A DNA stretch of 64,000 nt from Rapidithrix thailandica (GCF_039710355.1 NZ_JBDKWZ010000016.1:1-64000), one strand, 5' to 3'; shown: positions 17,454 to 27,704, counted from the stretch's first letter. Made by a program: numbers and translations. Notes: generated from the letters alone by a model not told the origin.

Positions 17454-17469
17454 ATCGCAATATTACGAT
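17454..17469 (-). promoter_or_regulatory. ArsR operator in front of arsR
   Basis: ATCGCAATATTACGAT is a 16-bp inverted repeat with a single mismatched pair. On the minus strand it contains TAATATTG, resembling the -7 element, with GTTG about 20 bp upstream as a possible -33. The remainder of the 303-bp gap to the sensor gene at 17742 is AT-rich and shows no other clear signal. Confidence 0.7.
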
Positions 17470-17741
17470 TGATAAATGAAAGTTACAACATTTTGAAAAA
17501 ATATTTTATAAAATTGATTCCGGTGGTAAATTCAAAGTGGGTAATTTTTCACATATTTCAATTTGATTTTTTTGTAATGGGGTAAGTGAGAACTCTCTGG
17601 AAGAGATGAAAACTATCGTTTTGTTTCTTATTATGAGAAAAAGCCAATTATCTTTAACCCATCAAAACCAGGTCCCATAATGGTCAGGGTTTGGGCCGGA
17701 TGTGAAGATTGAAGAAAGTCCGTTAGTTAAGAATTCAAGCT

Positions 17742-20700
17742 ATGAGATGGAAGTGTTTGCTGGTACTATGCCTGTTGATTTCAACAAATTTAATGGCACA
17801 ATTTAACCCCAAGGTTACTTTTAAATTTAGTCATTTGTCCAGCAAGGATGGCTTGCCACAGAACTCCATTTTAGCCATTCACCAAGACCGATGGGGTTTT
17901 CTCTGGTTTGGGACAGACGATGGTTTGTGCCGTTATGACGGATATTCGTTTCGTGTGTTCAGGCACAACCCGGAAGACCCCTTCAGCATCAGTAGCAATG
18001 TGATCCGGGCGATCGAAGAGGATGCCAAAGGTCGTTTGTGGATCGGTACCAGTGGAGGTGGGTTAAATAGGTACGACCCTGTGACCGACCGTTTTACGGC
18101 TTATAAATACTCTTCGGAGAAGCAAACGATTAGTCATAATAAAGTTTTTTCCCTTTGTGTAGACCGGAAAGGGGATATTTGGGTGGGCACCTTGGGCAAA
18201 GGACTGAACAAAGTCGAGATCGATGAAAAGGAAGGAGACATCCAATCCATTCAACAGTTCTATCACCAAGCGGAGGATTCCACATCGCTGTCTGATAATA
18301 AAGTATGGTCGGTGTATGAAGACCGGCAGGGGCAAATCTGGGTAGCTACCTATGACGGAGGTTTGAACCGCTATCATCCGGCTACCGGAACATTTCATCA
18401 ATTTAACCTTCCTAAGGTCAACGGAAAGGAAATACATTCGGTCAAAACGGTTTTTGAAGATACTCAGGGTGCCTATTGGATCGGAACGGAGCATTATGGA
18501 TTGTTTCGCTATTTGCCTCAACTACAAATGTTTACCCACTTCGCCGCTACTGGGTCTCCGGGAGGACTAAGCCATCAAAATGTCACTGGAATTTTGGAAG
18601 ATAAAGAGGGAAATTTGTGGGTAGGGACTTTAGGAGGCGGGTTGAACCTGTTCGACCGCAATACCCGACAATTTATAACCGTCCGGGAGACACCCTACGA
18701 TTCTTATGGCTTGAAAGGCAAGTCTGTATATTCCCTTTTTGAAGACCGCTCGGGAATTCTCTGGGTAGGAATGTATTCCGGAGAAGGATTGAATAAATTG
18801 GACCCGAAAGTACAGCAGTTTCAACATCATTTTCCACGGGTAGGACAGGCGGAAAGCTTGAAAGGAAGTATGGTGAAATCGCTGTTTGTAGACCGGGCAG
18901 GGACCTTGTGGGTGGGTACCTTTACCGGAGGGCTGAACCGCTATGATGACAAAACTCAACGGTTTATCCATTATCAACATCAGGAAAACAACCCTTATAG
19001 CCTGAGTCATAACAGTGTACAGTGTATTTATGAAGACCGTTCAAGAAATTTGTGGATCGGTACGGATGGGGGAGGCTTGAACCGTTTTGACCGGAAAACC
19101 GGAAGGTTTGAATCTTTTCAAACTATTTCTACCTTTTCGGAAAAGGTTTCCAATGATGAAATATGGGCGATTTTGGAAGACTACCGGGGAAATCTTTGGC
19201 TAGGATTGGCGAATGGGGGTGGAGTGAACCGCTTAAACAAGGCCACAGGAGAGGTGAAACATTACAGGTACTCCGCATCGGATACCAATAGCCTTAGCTT
19301 TGATGATGTAAGGGTATTGTATGAAAGTACAGATCATACCTTGTGGATAGGAACTTTTGGAGGCGGCTTAAGCCGTTTTGATGAAAAAAACGAACGGTTT
19401 ATCAGCTACCGGAATGAGCCTGGTAATCCCCAAAGCTTGAGTAACGATGTGGTAACGGCAATTTATGAAGATCACCAAGGCCATCTTTGGGTGGGGACCT
19501 TCGGAGGCGGGTTGAACCGTTTCGATCCTCAATCTCAGGCTTTTCAAGTTTATCGCGAACAACAGGGCTTGCCCAGCGATGTCATCAAAGCCATCCGCGA
19601 AGATGCAAAAGGAAATTTGTGGATCAGTACAGTGAAAGGACTTAGCCGGTTTAATCCTGCAACGGAAGTTTTTCAAAACTATACGGTGAATGACGGCTTA
19701 CAATCGGATGAATTTAATTTAGGTTCGGCATTTCAAGACTCTTCGGGGCAACTCTATTTTGGGGGAACCAATGGATTTAACGTATTTGCTCCCCGTGATT
19801 TCGAAACAGGAAATGACTCTATTGATGTGGTGCTTACCAACCTGAGAGTACTCAATCAGTCTGTTGTTCCGGGCAAGGCTTACAACGGAACGGTGATTTT
19901 AGATAAAAGTATTTGGGCAAGTGATCATTTGACCTTGAGTCATGAAAACAATGTTTTTTTATTTGAATTTGCGGCTTTGGCATTTTCTTCACCGGAGAAA
20001 GTAAAATACGCTTATCAATTGGTGGGAGAAGACAAGGATTGGGTAGTTACCGATGCCAAGAGGCGTTTTGCCCCGTATTCCAATCTATCTCCGGGGGAAT
20101 ACACGTTCCGGTTGGCAGCTATTGACCACCGGGGGAATCCTATTAGTACTGTCAAAAATATGTCGCTTACCATATTGCCTCCTTGGTGGCGCAGCTACTG
20201 GGCGTACTTGGGCTATTTCGTGCTATTTGCCGGAATCTCTTTTATGGCACAACAGATTATTGCTACACGGATCAGGCTACGGCAGGATTTGAAAATAGCT
20301 AAGTTGGAAAAGGAAAAAGCCGATGAACTGAATCAAATGAAACTTACCTTTTTTACCAACATCAGCCATGAGTTACGTACACCGTTGACACTGATCTTAG
20401 TGCCTCTGGAAGCCTTATTACAAAACAAGGAATTGAGTACAGGGATCAAGCAACAGTTGGCCTCCATCTTCCGGAATGCCGAACGTCTTCTTCGATTAAT
20501 TAATCAACTATTGGATTTTCGAAAGCAAGAAACCAATCATTTGCAATTGTACGTGACAGAGTCGGATATCCTTGGGTTTGTTGAACAAGCCAAACAGGCT
20601 TTTGACCTGATGGCAACACAGCGTAACATTGTGTATACCTTGAAGAGCGAAGTAACTTCACTGAAGCTTTGGTTTGATGCAGAGCAAATGGAAAAAGTAC

Positions 20701-21926
20701 TATATAACCTGATTTCCAACGCTTTTAAGTTTACAAAGGACAACGGCCGGATTACCTTGAGGGTTTGCCAGCCGGAAAACACTCAGGAAATTTACATTGA
20801 AGTGGAAGACAATGGTAAGGGCATTCCGGAAGAGGATATGGAACATATATTCGATCGCTTTTTTCAAAGTGAACGGATAGAGGGCAAATACTTTTCGGGT
20901 ACGGGTATCGGTTTGGCACTTGCTAAAAACCTGGTGGAAATGCATCATGGGCGGATTGAAGTGAGCAGCCGGCCCAAGGAAAAAACTTTGTTCCGGATTT
21001 GCTTACCTTTGGGTAATGCACATTTTCAAGCGGAGGAGTTGGTACACCCTGAATTATTGCCTGCCCAAAGGTCGGTCCACAATTTGCAAAGCGAGTTGGC
21101 GGCAGTGCCTGAAGTGTTTCAAAAGGAGATGTCTGATAAAAAAACAGAAGCACATAAGCCGTTTACTTTATTGTTGGTGGACGATAACCCGGAGGTATTG
21201 GCCATGTTGGAAAGCAATTTAAGAGAAACCTATCGGGTGGCAACCGCTTTAGAGGGGGATACAGGTTTGCAGATGGCCAAAGAACTGAAACCTGATTTGG
21301 TCATTAGTGATGTGATGATGCCCGGAATGAACGGAATAGAATTTTGCAAACAACTGAAGTCCGGAGTGGAAACCAGCCATATTCCCGTCATTTTACTGAC
21401 AGCCCGGGGATCGATGGATTTTAAATTGGAAGGGATGGAGTCCGGTGCGGATGATTATATTACCAAGCCTTTTCATTTGCAACTATTGACCTTGAAGATT
21501 AAAAATATGCTGAGGTCCCGTCAAAAGTTAAGGGAGCAGTTTCAAAGACAGGTGCGGATCGAACCCAAAGAAATCACCGTGACTTCGTTGGATGAAGCAC
21601 TCCTGTCCAAGGCCCTGCAAGTCGTGGAGGAGCATATGGATGCTGCGAAGCTGGATGTAACATTTTTGGGCAAAGAGTTGGGACTAAGTCGTACCCTGTT
21701 GTTTGAGAAAATCAAGGCTATTACCGGGCAAACGCCCAATGAATTTATCCAAAGTATACGCTTGAAACGGGCAGCGCAAATTCTTTCACAAAGCCCGGTG
21801 AAAATTTCGGAAGTTTGTTATCAGGTAGGCTTTAACCAACCGAAGTATTTTAGCAAAAAGTTCAAACAACAATTTGGGGTTGCTCCATCCGAATATGCAA
21901 ACGGTAAACGGGCCGAAGAAGATTGA
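17742..21926 (+). CDS. Hybrid two-component system sensor-regulator (HTCS)
   Basis: This is a single 1394-residue protein that joins all steps of a two-component system. Domains in order: signal peptide (1-19, ending LMAQ); two seven-bladed propellers made of Reg_prop repeats (about 25-690, e.g. DRWGFLWFGTDDGLCRYDGY, many NLWVGT variants); Y_Y_Y domain (about 725-805); transmembrane helix (about 820-843); HisKA with His876 in FFTNISHELRTPLTLIL; HATPase (about 940-1090, FDRFFQSE, GTGIGLALAKNLVE); receiver with Asp1190 (DLVISDVMMPGMNG) and late Lys in YITKPF; AraC helix-turn-helix (about 1290-1390). HTCS proteins bind oligosaccharide in the periplasm and switch on a nearby polysaccharide locus. 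The sialoglycan locus starting at 24.5 kb is the likeliest target by proximity (inference). Confidence 0.96.
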   Translation: MRWKCLLVLCLLISTNLMAQFNPKVTFKFSHLSSKDGLPQNSILAIHQDRWGFLWFGTDDGLCRYDGYSFRVFRHNPEDPFSISSNVIRAIEEDAKGRLWIGTSGGGLNRYDPVTDRFTAYKYSSEKQTISHNKVFSLCVDRKGDIWVGTLGKGLNKVEIDEKEGDIQSIQQFYHQAEDSTSLSDNKVWSVYEDRQGQIWVATYDGGLNRYHPATGTFHQFNLPKVNGKEIHSVKTVFEDTQGAYWIGTEHYGLFRYLPQLQMFTHFAATGSPGGLSHQNVTGILEDKEGNLWVGTLGGGLNLFDRNTRQFITVRETPYDSYGLKGKSVYSLFEDRSGILWVGMYSGEGLNKLDPKVQQFQHHFPRVGQAESLKGSMVKSLFVDRAGTLWVGTFTGGLNRYDDKTQRFIHYQHQENNPYSLSHNSVQCIYEDRSRNLWIGTDGGGLNRFDRKTGRFESFQTISTFSEKVSNDEIWAILEDYRGNLWLGLANGGGVNRLNKATGEVKHYRYSASDTNSLSFDDVRVLYESTDHTLWIGTFGGGLSRFDEKNERFISYRNEPGNPQSLSNDVVTAIYEDHQGHLWVGTFGGGLNRFDPQSQAFQVYREQQGLPSDVIKAIREDAKGNLWISTVKGLSRFNPATEVFQNYTVNDGLQSDEFNLGSAFQDSSGQLYFGGTNGFNVFAPRDFETGNDSIDVVLTNLRVLNQSVVPGKAYNGTVILDKSIWASDHLTLSHENNVFLFEFAALAFSSPEKVKYAYQLVGEDKDWVVTDAKRRFAPYSNLSPGEYTFRLAAIDHRGNPISTVKNMSLTILPPWWRSYWAYLGYFVLFAGISFMAQQIIATRIRLRQDLKIAKLEKEKADELNQMKLTFFTNISHELRTPLTLILVPLEALLQNKELSTGIKQQLASIFRNAERLLRLINQLLDFRKQETNHLQLYVTESDILGFVEQAKQAFDLMATQRNIVYTLKSEVTSLKLWFDAEQMEKVLYNLISNAFKFTKDNGRITLRVCQPENTQEIYIEVEDNGKGIPEEDMEHIFDRFFQSERIEGKYFSGTGIGLALAKNLVEMHHGRIEVSSRPKEKTLFRICLPLGNAHFQAEELVHPELLPAQRSVHNLQSELAAVPEVFQKEMSDKKTEAHKPFTLLLVDDNPEVLAMLESNLRETYRVATALEGDTGLQMAKELKPDLVISDVMMPGMNGIEFCKQLKSGVETSHIPVILLTARGSMDFKLEGMESGADDYITKPFHLQLLTLKIKNMLRSRQKLREQFQRQVRIEPKEITVTSLDEALLSKALQVVEEHMDAAKLDVTFLGKELGLSRTLLFEKIKAITGQTPNEFIQSIRLKRAAQILSQSPVKISEVCYQVGFNQPKYFSKKFKQQFGVAPSEYANGKRAEED

Positions 21927-21995
21927 GGCTATTGGGTGGGAAACAGAACCTCAGGTGCTATTTGTTTTATTACCTACCAGTTCGGTTTCTGCTAT

Positions 21996-23459
21996 TCATT
22001 GTTTACTGTATTTCAATTTTTTGATAATATAGTCCAAGGGGCCATCCGTCCCGTTAATCAAATCCTTTTGCGTGAGCGTTACTTCATAATCCGGTAAAAT
22101 ACCACTTCCTTCCGGCACGGAATTGTCCTTGACGTAATGATTGATATTAACCAAAGACATGTTCACAACTATTTTGGAATGAGGTAATTTATAAAAGACG
22201 GGAAACTGACCCGTATGAAAATAATAACCACCTCCTGTTTCTTCTCCAATGAGCTTAATTTGGGGGTTGTTCTTTGCGCTTAAAGCAAATGCGGAACCTG
22301 CCGAAAACGTATTTCCGCCAATTAACACATAGGTATTTCCCTTGAAGGGCCGTTTGTAGGGCTTCATCGTTTCTTCAGCCTTGTCAGTAGTTAAAATCCA
22401 ACGCCCGTTTCTGTTTTCTGCATTGGCGAAGAAATCGTTGAAAAATTCCGTGTAACCCGACATCGTATGTATTTTGTAATCGGCTTCAATTAAGCCTGAT
22501 GTAATCGCAGTCTCTGAAATTCTTTGTTTAAACGGCCGGTCCGAAAGGTAGGAGAAGAGCGTGATGGCATTCGCCCTGTATCCTCCAATGTTTTGTCTTA
22601 CATCAATGATCAACGATGTTGCTTTTTGACGTTTTATTTCCTTAAAAATGTCAATAATCTCGGATTTGAATTCTTGAGGATCGATGCCGAATGAATTCAC
22701 CGTCAGCACAGCGGTATTGATGGAATCAATAAAATAGACAAAGGGCAATTTTTGCTGTATGTGATGTTTGGCATGTTCAACTTTATCAACCTTACGGTGA
22801 TACGAGGAAAAGTAGGAGCTTCTGTACGGATTGCGGATTCCGATACTTTGAAAAGACTGACTTTTGACTTTCGAAGTGTGGATACGGTGATCTGGTGTAT
22901 GGTACGTAACCGTATAACCGCTCTTGGCTCCTAGTTCATAATAAAGCAGAATGCCGAATTCGAACTCTATTTGCCTGTGTTTTTTTGTGGTATTATAGCC
23001 ATCGGATGGGGCATATTTGAGCATCCTTTGAATGAGTTCCTGACTTTTTAATCGATCAATGGCTATAATCTCCGAACCCAATGGGATACCGAAATCACCG
23101 GTATCCGTAAAAAGCTTTCCATCGATGATCTTTACCAACAGGGGGAACATTGTCGGAATGGTATCCATTGTAGGATGAAGTATCCTGAGATGGCCATCCC
23201 TGACGTTAAGCGCAAGGGCACTGATTTTTTTAAAGAAGTCCTGCGCATTATTAATATGTGTTATTTCCGCCTCAAAATCCGAAAAAATACTGTCCCACTC
23301 GGCCTTTGTCGTGTATTTGTACAGCCCCGGGTGACTGCCTGTTAATACATTCTTGAATATAGTATAGTCCTCCCGTAGTTGTTTTTCGGTTAATTCCGTT
23401 TGAGCAAATAAAGTAAAGGGTAGGAAGTTTATGAAAAAAAGAAGTTTGAGGCTCATCAT
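21996..23459 (-). CDS. S41-family (C-terminal processing type) peptidase-like secreted protein
   Basis: This 487-residue protein has a signal peptide (FFINFLPFTLFAQ). The N-terminal helical part contains LREDYTIFKNVLTGSHPGLY and LALNVRDGHLRILHP, common to tricorn/CtpA-like Bacteroidota proteins. The catalytic core shows SLIIDVRQNIGGYRANAITL and GGNTFSAGSAFALSAKNNPQ; Ser386 lies at the position of the S41 nucleophile, and EETGGGYYFHTGQF follows. The late VPEGSGILPDYEVTLTQKD is typical of the family end. It probably cleaves peptides in the periplasm or at the surface. It converges on the HTCS gene with a 69-bp gap and has no evident operon partner. Confidence 0.85.
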   Translation of the reverse strand: MMSLKLLFFINFLPFTLFAQTELTEKQLREDYTIFKNVLTGSHPGLYKYTTKAEWDSIFSDFEAEITHINNAQDFFKKISALALNVRDGHLRILHPTMDTIPTMFPLLVKIIDGKLFTDTGDFGIPLGSEIIAIDRLKSQELIQRMLKYAPSDGYNTTKKHRQIEFEFGILLYYELGAKSGYTVTYHTPDHRIHTSKVKSQSFQSIGIRNPYRSSYFSSYHRKVDKVEHAKHHIQQKLPFVYFIDSINTAVLTVNSFGIDPQEFKSEIIDIFKEIKRQKATSLIIDVRQNIGGYRANAITLFSYLSDRPFKQRISETAITSGLIEADYKIHTMSGYTEFFNDFFANAENRNGRWILTTDKAEETMKPYKRPFKGNTYVLIGGNTFSAGSAFALSAKNNPQIKLIGEETGGGYYFHTGQFPVFYKLPHSKIVVNMSLVNINHYVKDNSVPEGSGILPDYEVTLTQKDLINGTDGPLDYIIKKLKYSKQ

Positions 23460-23525
23460 CAGTGTCTTTTTGGGATGTGTGGTAACATAGAGTAAAATGC
23501 ATCTTACACGTTTTTGGGTGTCTGT

Positions 23526-23990
23526 TTACTCAAATTTATATTTTATAGAGCCGTACTTTGTTTCGAAATCTTGTCCGTTATCATAGCCCACGGGGTTTAT
23601 ATAGGAGATTACACCGGTTTCTGAATTCAACAATGTTTTTAATCTTTTTAAGTATTCAGCCTTTTTTTCTTTTGTTCCGTCAACTGTCAGACTAAATACG
23701 ATTTGATCGTCCTCTAGAATATTTGCCCCTACCATAATTCTGTTGGGGTTGTTTTCATACTTATTCCAGTAGAAAGTTTGTCTTACTCCTTTTGTATGGG
23801 TGTAATAACTTATGATTTCATCTTCCGACTCAAATTCATATGCTTCGTCATTGGGCTTTCCGATAAAATCCAAGTTTAACGGCTCATAATCAGGTATAAA
23901 TTCATTCAGTACGGAGTAGATCAAGTCTCTTGATTTTTCTTTGACGAGTACTTGGCAGATAATACCCCGTATGAATTCTTCTTCTTTCAT
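23526..23990 (-). CDS. Small acidic protein of unknown family
   Basis: I do not recognise this 154-residue protein. It has no signal peptide or membrane segment and is rich in Glu/Asp/Tyr. Two stretches look like strand-loop-strand units: DEAYEFESEDEIISYYTHTK, then RIMVGANILEDDQIVFSLTV. The start MKEEEFIRGIICQVLVKEKS suggests an amphipathic helix. The base composition is clearly more AT-rich than its neighbours, and the size and acidity recall polymorphic-toxin immunity proteins, but no toxin gene is adjacent. It is encoded 66 bp before the S41 gene in the same direction and could be a recent insertion. Coding is supported by an uninterrupted frame and plausible start. Confidence 0.6.
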   Translation of the reverse strand: MKEEEFIRGIICQVLVKEKSRDLIYSVLNEFIPDYEPLNLDFIGKPNDEAYEFESEDEIISYYTHTKGVRQTFYWNKYENNPNRIMVGANILEDDQIVFSLTVDGTKEKKAEYLKRLKTLLNSETGVISYINPVGYDNGQDFETKYGSIKYKFE

Positions 23991-24306
23991 TCTAACTATA
24001 ACGAACTTGAATATAAACTGAAAATCGTGGAATTAGCCTTCACCCATCATAAACAATATGGTGTTTTATCTAATCAATTAAATTTAATTTTTTACAGGAA
24101 GTATGTATCCGCCCTCTCCAAGAAGTTTTCAATTTTTCCCTCATCAATCCTCCAAGTTGCAAGAGTCTGCCACCGCTTCTTTTTCATGGGTTTGTCAGCG
24201 GTGATTTATACCAGTGGTATTTTGAAGAAAAGAAAGCCTAATCACATGGTAAAGTATCAACTTTTCCGAGGCCATTAAAACTTTGGAAAGGGAGAGAGAA
24301 AATCAA

Positions 24307-24389
24307 TTCCGGACGATTGCCCCCCGGTTTCCGGATGGTTTTGCCCCTTCCGGACGATTGTACCCCTTATTCCATACGATTGACCCCCC
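24307..24389 (+). repeat. Array of four ~19-bp direct repeats upstream of the sialic acid locus
   Basis: Four related units start at 24307, 24329, 24348 and 24370: TTCCGGACGATTGCCCCCC, TTCCGGATGGTTTTGCCCC, TTCCGGACGATTGTACCCC and TTCCATACGATTGACCCCCC. The spacing is 22, 19 and 22 bp, about two helix turns, so all would face one side of the DNA. The array ends 120 bp before the SusC start and is strikingly C-rich against an AT-rich background. It is likely a binding array for a regulator such as an AraC-type HTCS. The rest of the 520-bp gap from 23990 to 24510 shows nothing recognisable. Confidence 0.7.
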
Positions 24390-24509
24390 GAAGAAATGAA
24401 CCCTCCTTCTACATTTGAGTTGTGAGTCGAGGCGCCTGACCACGCATTTTCACAAACTACACAACAGCCTCTTGTACGGACTGTATTCTTTATCCTTAAA
24501 AGAGTAATT

Positions 24510-27500
24510 ATGAAAAAAGAAAATTACCAACGTATCAGATTTCTATGCTTTCTGATGTATTGCCTGTTGGCTTCCACGGCCCTTCTGGCACAAGAAAGGC
24601 ACGTAATATCCGGAGCCGTGACCGATGGAGAGTCAGGCGAACCCTTACCCGGTGTGACGATCCTCGTCAAAGGGACTACCGAAGGAACCACAACAGATTT
24701 TGAAGGTAAATATAAATTGGAAGCTCCGTCAGAGGGAGTTTTGGTATTTAGCGCCATTGGGTATCAAAGTCAAGAAGTATCGGTGGGAGATCAATCGATG
24801 ATCAATATTACCATGAGTGTTGACGTCACTAAGCTGGACGAAGTGGTGGTGATCGGTTACGGAACCCAATCCCGGGAAACCTTGACCACCTCTGTCTCCA
24901 AAGTGGATCAAAAAGTATTGGAAAACGTACCTTATACCAATGCCGCTTCGGCTTTGCAAGGTTCTATTTCCGGGGTGAGGGTGCAGAATACTTCCGGCCA
25001 GCCGGGGGCTTCTCCCAGAATCATCCTAAGAGGAGGAACCTCTATCAATAATCCTAACGGTTCTACGCCTTTGTACATCATTGACGGGGTATTTCGCAGT
25101 CAAATGGACGATGTCAACCCGGACGATATCGAGAGCATGCAGGTATTGAAAGATGCCGCAGCCACGGCTATCTATGGTTCGCGGGCATCCAACGGAGTAG
25201 TGATCATCAATACTAAAACCGGAGAGGCCGGCAAAACCCGGATTTCGTACAAATACAACCTGGCTTTTTCCGAACTTCAAAAGCGCTATGACTTGGCTTC
25301 GGCCCGAGATTTTATCTATTTTAACCGCTTAGGGCTTGCTGCTACAGGTGAGAAACATCCCGAAAGGTTGAGCCGCTTGGATTTGGCAACCGGTTCGGGG
25401 ATTGGCAACGACCTGAGTAATAGTACTTCTTTTACGACACAATACCTTACCCCGGAAAATGAGCACAAGCTCAAGGAAGGTTGGGAAAGTATGCCCGATC
25501 CCTTGGACCCTACCAAAACGATTATCTTTAAAGATACGGACTGGCAGGATGTACTTTTCAGAACCGGTGTGACACAAAACCATTACTTGTCAGCTTCGGG
25601 CGGTGGACAAAAAGCAACCTTTGACCTGGGTGTAGGCTATCTGAACAGTGAAGGGATTGCCATTCACACCGGATATAAGCGATTTACCGCCCGCTTGAAC
25701 GGGGATTTGAAAATCAATAATCAACTTTCGGTGTATGGAAAAATCAATTTTACCAATTCCTCCAATACGCAAGTATTTAGTGAGAACCAGCTTTTCCAAC
25801 GCTCGTTAGCTTTGCCTCCCACAGCTAAATACCAATATGAAGACGGGACATTTGCTCCCGGGCAAAACCGGGGTATTGGTAATCCGGCTTATCATCTGGA
25901 AAAGGCTAAGGCATTTCACAATACCAATCGCTTGACGATGAGTGTGGGAGGGAATTGGGAAATTGCCAAAGGCTTGAGCTTTGAACCTTCGGCTTCCTTG
26001 TATGCCGTTCAAGCCATCAACAACAATTTTCAAGAGGCATACTACAATACCCCGACACAATTTATCGATTCGCGAAATGCTTCTGCCAGTCATTCTACCT
26101 ATTGGCAAAAGCAATTTGACGGTATCTTCACTTATAACACCTCGCTAAACAACCTGCACAATGTGCAATTGAAAGCCGGGGCTACTTATCAGGATAGAAA
26201 AAATTATAGTTTGAGTGCCGCAGGTAGAGGAGCCGCTACGGACAATGTGCCGACTTTGAATGCCGCTGCCGAACCGACCAGTGTCTCCAGCAGTACGTCT
26301 CAATTCCGCACCATAGGATTTTTCGGACGCGTTTTGTATGATTTCGATCAGAAGTATTTACTCTCGGCTAATCTCCGGTATGACGGGGCTTCCAACCTGG
26401 GAGACAACAACAAATGGGGAGTATTTCCGGGGATTTCCGTGGGATGGAATTTGCATAGGGAAAATTTCTGGGAAGCAATCCCCAAGCAAGTAAGCCGCTT
26501 GAAAATCCGGGCGAGCTACGGGGTAAACGGAAACCTGAGTGGGTTGAACGACTTTCATGCACAAGGGGCTTACACCGCCGGAACAAGATATAACGGAAAT
26601 GCCGCGATCCAGAACAACCGTATGGCCAATCAGGATTTGCAATGGGAGGAATCCCGTACGTTTGACCTGGGGTTTGACATGGGCTTGTTCAATGACCGGG
26701 TGTCCGTCATCTTTGATTACTACCGGAGGAAAACCAATAATTTGCTGACCGACCTCAGCCTGCCGTATTCAACGGGCTTCAGCAGTATTCTCACTAACCT
26801 GGGTACTTTGGAAAACAAGGGTGTGGAGTTGGAGATTTCAGCCAATATGATTCAGGCAAACAGTGGTTTTCAGTGGGATGTGAGTGTGAATGCCTCCCGG
26901 AACAAAAACAAAATTTTGAAACTGCCTGAAAATGACAACGAAAATAACCGTATCGGAGGAATTTATGTGTACGATCGGGGAAGTGGAGAATATGTATGGA
27001 AAGGTGGATTGCAAGAAGGAGGAACCTTGGGCGAAATGTACGCTTACAAACATTTGGGCGTATACGCGACCGATCAGGAAGCGGCTGAAGCTCCGGTAGA
27101 TATGTTGGTAGCCGGCTCGGATAAGTCCAAATTCGGAGGGGATGTCAACTGGCTGGATGTGGATGCCAATGATACCATCGATACGCGCGACCGGGTGTAT
27201 ATGGGAAATATTTATCCCAAATGGACCGGAGGGATTAGCAATTCCTTTGCATATAAAGGCCTGAGCTTGATGATCCGGATGGACTTTGCGGTCGGTCATA
27301 CCATTTATAACTTAAGCCGAGCCACTTTTAACGGTCAGTACCAAGGCGATATTGGCATTACGAACGAAGTGTTGAATTCCTGGCAGAACCAAGGGGACGT
27401 TACCGATATCCCCCGGTATTATTGGGCGGACCAGCTGGCTCAAAACAATTCCTTTAGAGGAAGCTCTTTTTACTATGAAAAAGGAGACTACCTGGCCCTG

Positions 27501-27704
27501 CGCGAGGTGACCCTAAGCTATCAAGTACCCAACTTTCCGTGGATTAAAAGAATCGGAATGCAAAACCTGCGGGTATATGCTACCGGTAGCAACTTGCACT
27601 ACTTTACCAGTTATAAGGGGTTGCTTCCGGAAGATGGCGGTACCGATAGTGGGCGATATCCCTATCCCCGTACATTTACGATGGGTTTGAACGTCTCTTT
27701 TTAA
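24510..27704 (+). CDS. SusC-type TonB-dependent receptor of the sialic acid locus (NanO-like)
   Basis: This complete receptor has 1064 residues. It has a signal peptide (1-28, ending LLAQ), a carboxypeptidase-D-like domain (about 32-110, GVTILVKGTTEGTTTDFEGK), a plug (about 115-230, DDIESMQVLKDAAATAIYGS), then the barrel to the terminal FTMGLNVSF. Unlike the receptor at 5795-9160 it has no STN domain, so it does not signal through an ECF sigma factor; control by an HTCS or other regulator fits better. SusD follows 21 bp later, then sialic acid lyase and transporter genes. By synteny with the NanO/NanU systems of Tannerella and Bacteroides it should import free or bound sialic acid across the outer membrane. 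Confidence 0.93.
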   Translation: MKKENYQRIRFLCFLMYCLLASTALLAQERHVISGAVTDGESGEPLPGVTILVKGTTEGTTTDFEGKYKLEAPSEGVLVFSAIGYQSQEVSVGDQSMINITMSVDVTKLDEVVVIGYGTQSRETLTTSVSKVDQKVLENVPYTNAASALQGSISGVRVQNTSGQPGASPRIILRGGTSINNPNGSTPLYIIDGVFRSQMDDVNPDDIESMQVLKDAAATAIYGSRASNGVVIINTKTGEAGKTRISYKYNLAFSELQKRYDLASARDFIYFNRLGLAATGEKHPERLSRLDLATGSGIGNDLSNSTSFTTQYLTPENEHKLKEGWESMPDPLDPTKTIIFKDTDWQDVLFRTGVTQNHYLSASGGGQKATFDLGVGYLNSEGIAIHTGYKRFTARLNGDLKINNQLSVYGKINFTNSSNTQVFSENQLFQRSLALPPTAKYQYEDGTFAPGQNRGIGNPAYHLEKAKAFHNTNRLTMSVGGNWEIAKGLSFEPSASLYAVQAINNNFQEAYYNTPTQFIDSRNASASHSTYWQKQFDGIFTYNTSLNNLHNVQLKAGATYQDRKNYSLSAAGRGAATDNVPTLNAAAEPTSVSSSTSQFRTIGFFGRVLYDFDQKYLLSANLRYDGASNLGDNNKWGVFPGISVGWNLHRENFWEAIPKQVSRLKIRASYGVNGNLSGLNDFHAQGAYTAGTRYNGNAAIQNNRMANQDLQWEESRTFDLGFDMGLFNDRVSVIFDYYRRKTNNLLTDLSLPYSTGFSSILTNLGTLENKGVELEISANMIQANSGFQWDVSVNASRNKNKILKLPENDNENNRIGGIYVYDRGSGEYVWKGGLQEGGTLGEMYAYKHLGVYATDQEAAEAPVDMLVAGSDKSKFGGDVNWLDVDANDTIDTRDRVYMGNIYPKWTGGISNSFAYKGLSLMIRMDFAVGHTIYNLSRATFNGQYQGDIGITNEVLNSWQNQGDVTDIPRYYWADQLAQNNSFRGSSFYYEKGDYLALREVTLSYQVPNFPWIKRIGMQNLRVYATGSNLHYFTSYKGLLPEDGGTDSGRYPYPRTFTMGLNVSF

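Noticed and set aside
23952..24278. 108-codon plus-strand frame overlapping the start of the small acidic protein
   Set aside because: Composition looks random (Phe/Ser/Arg-rich), it overlaps a better frame, and no start signal is seen.
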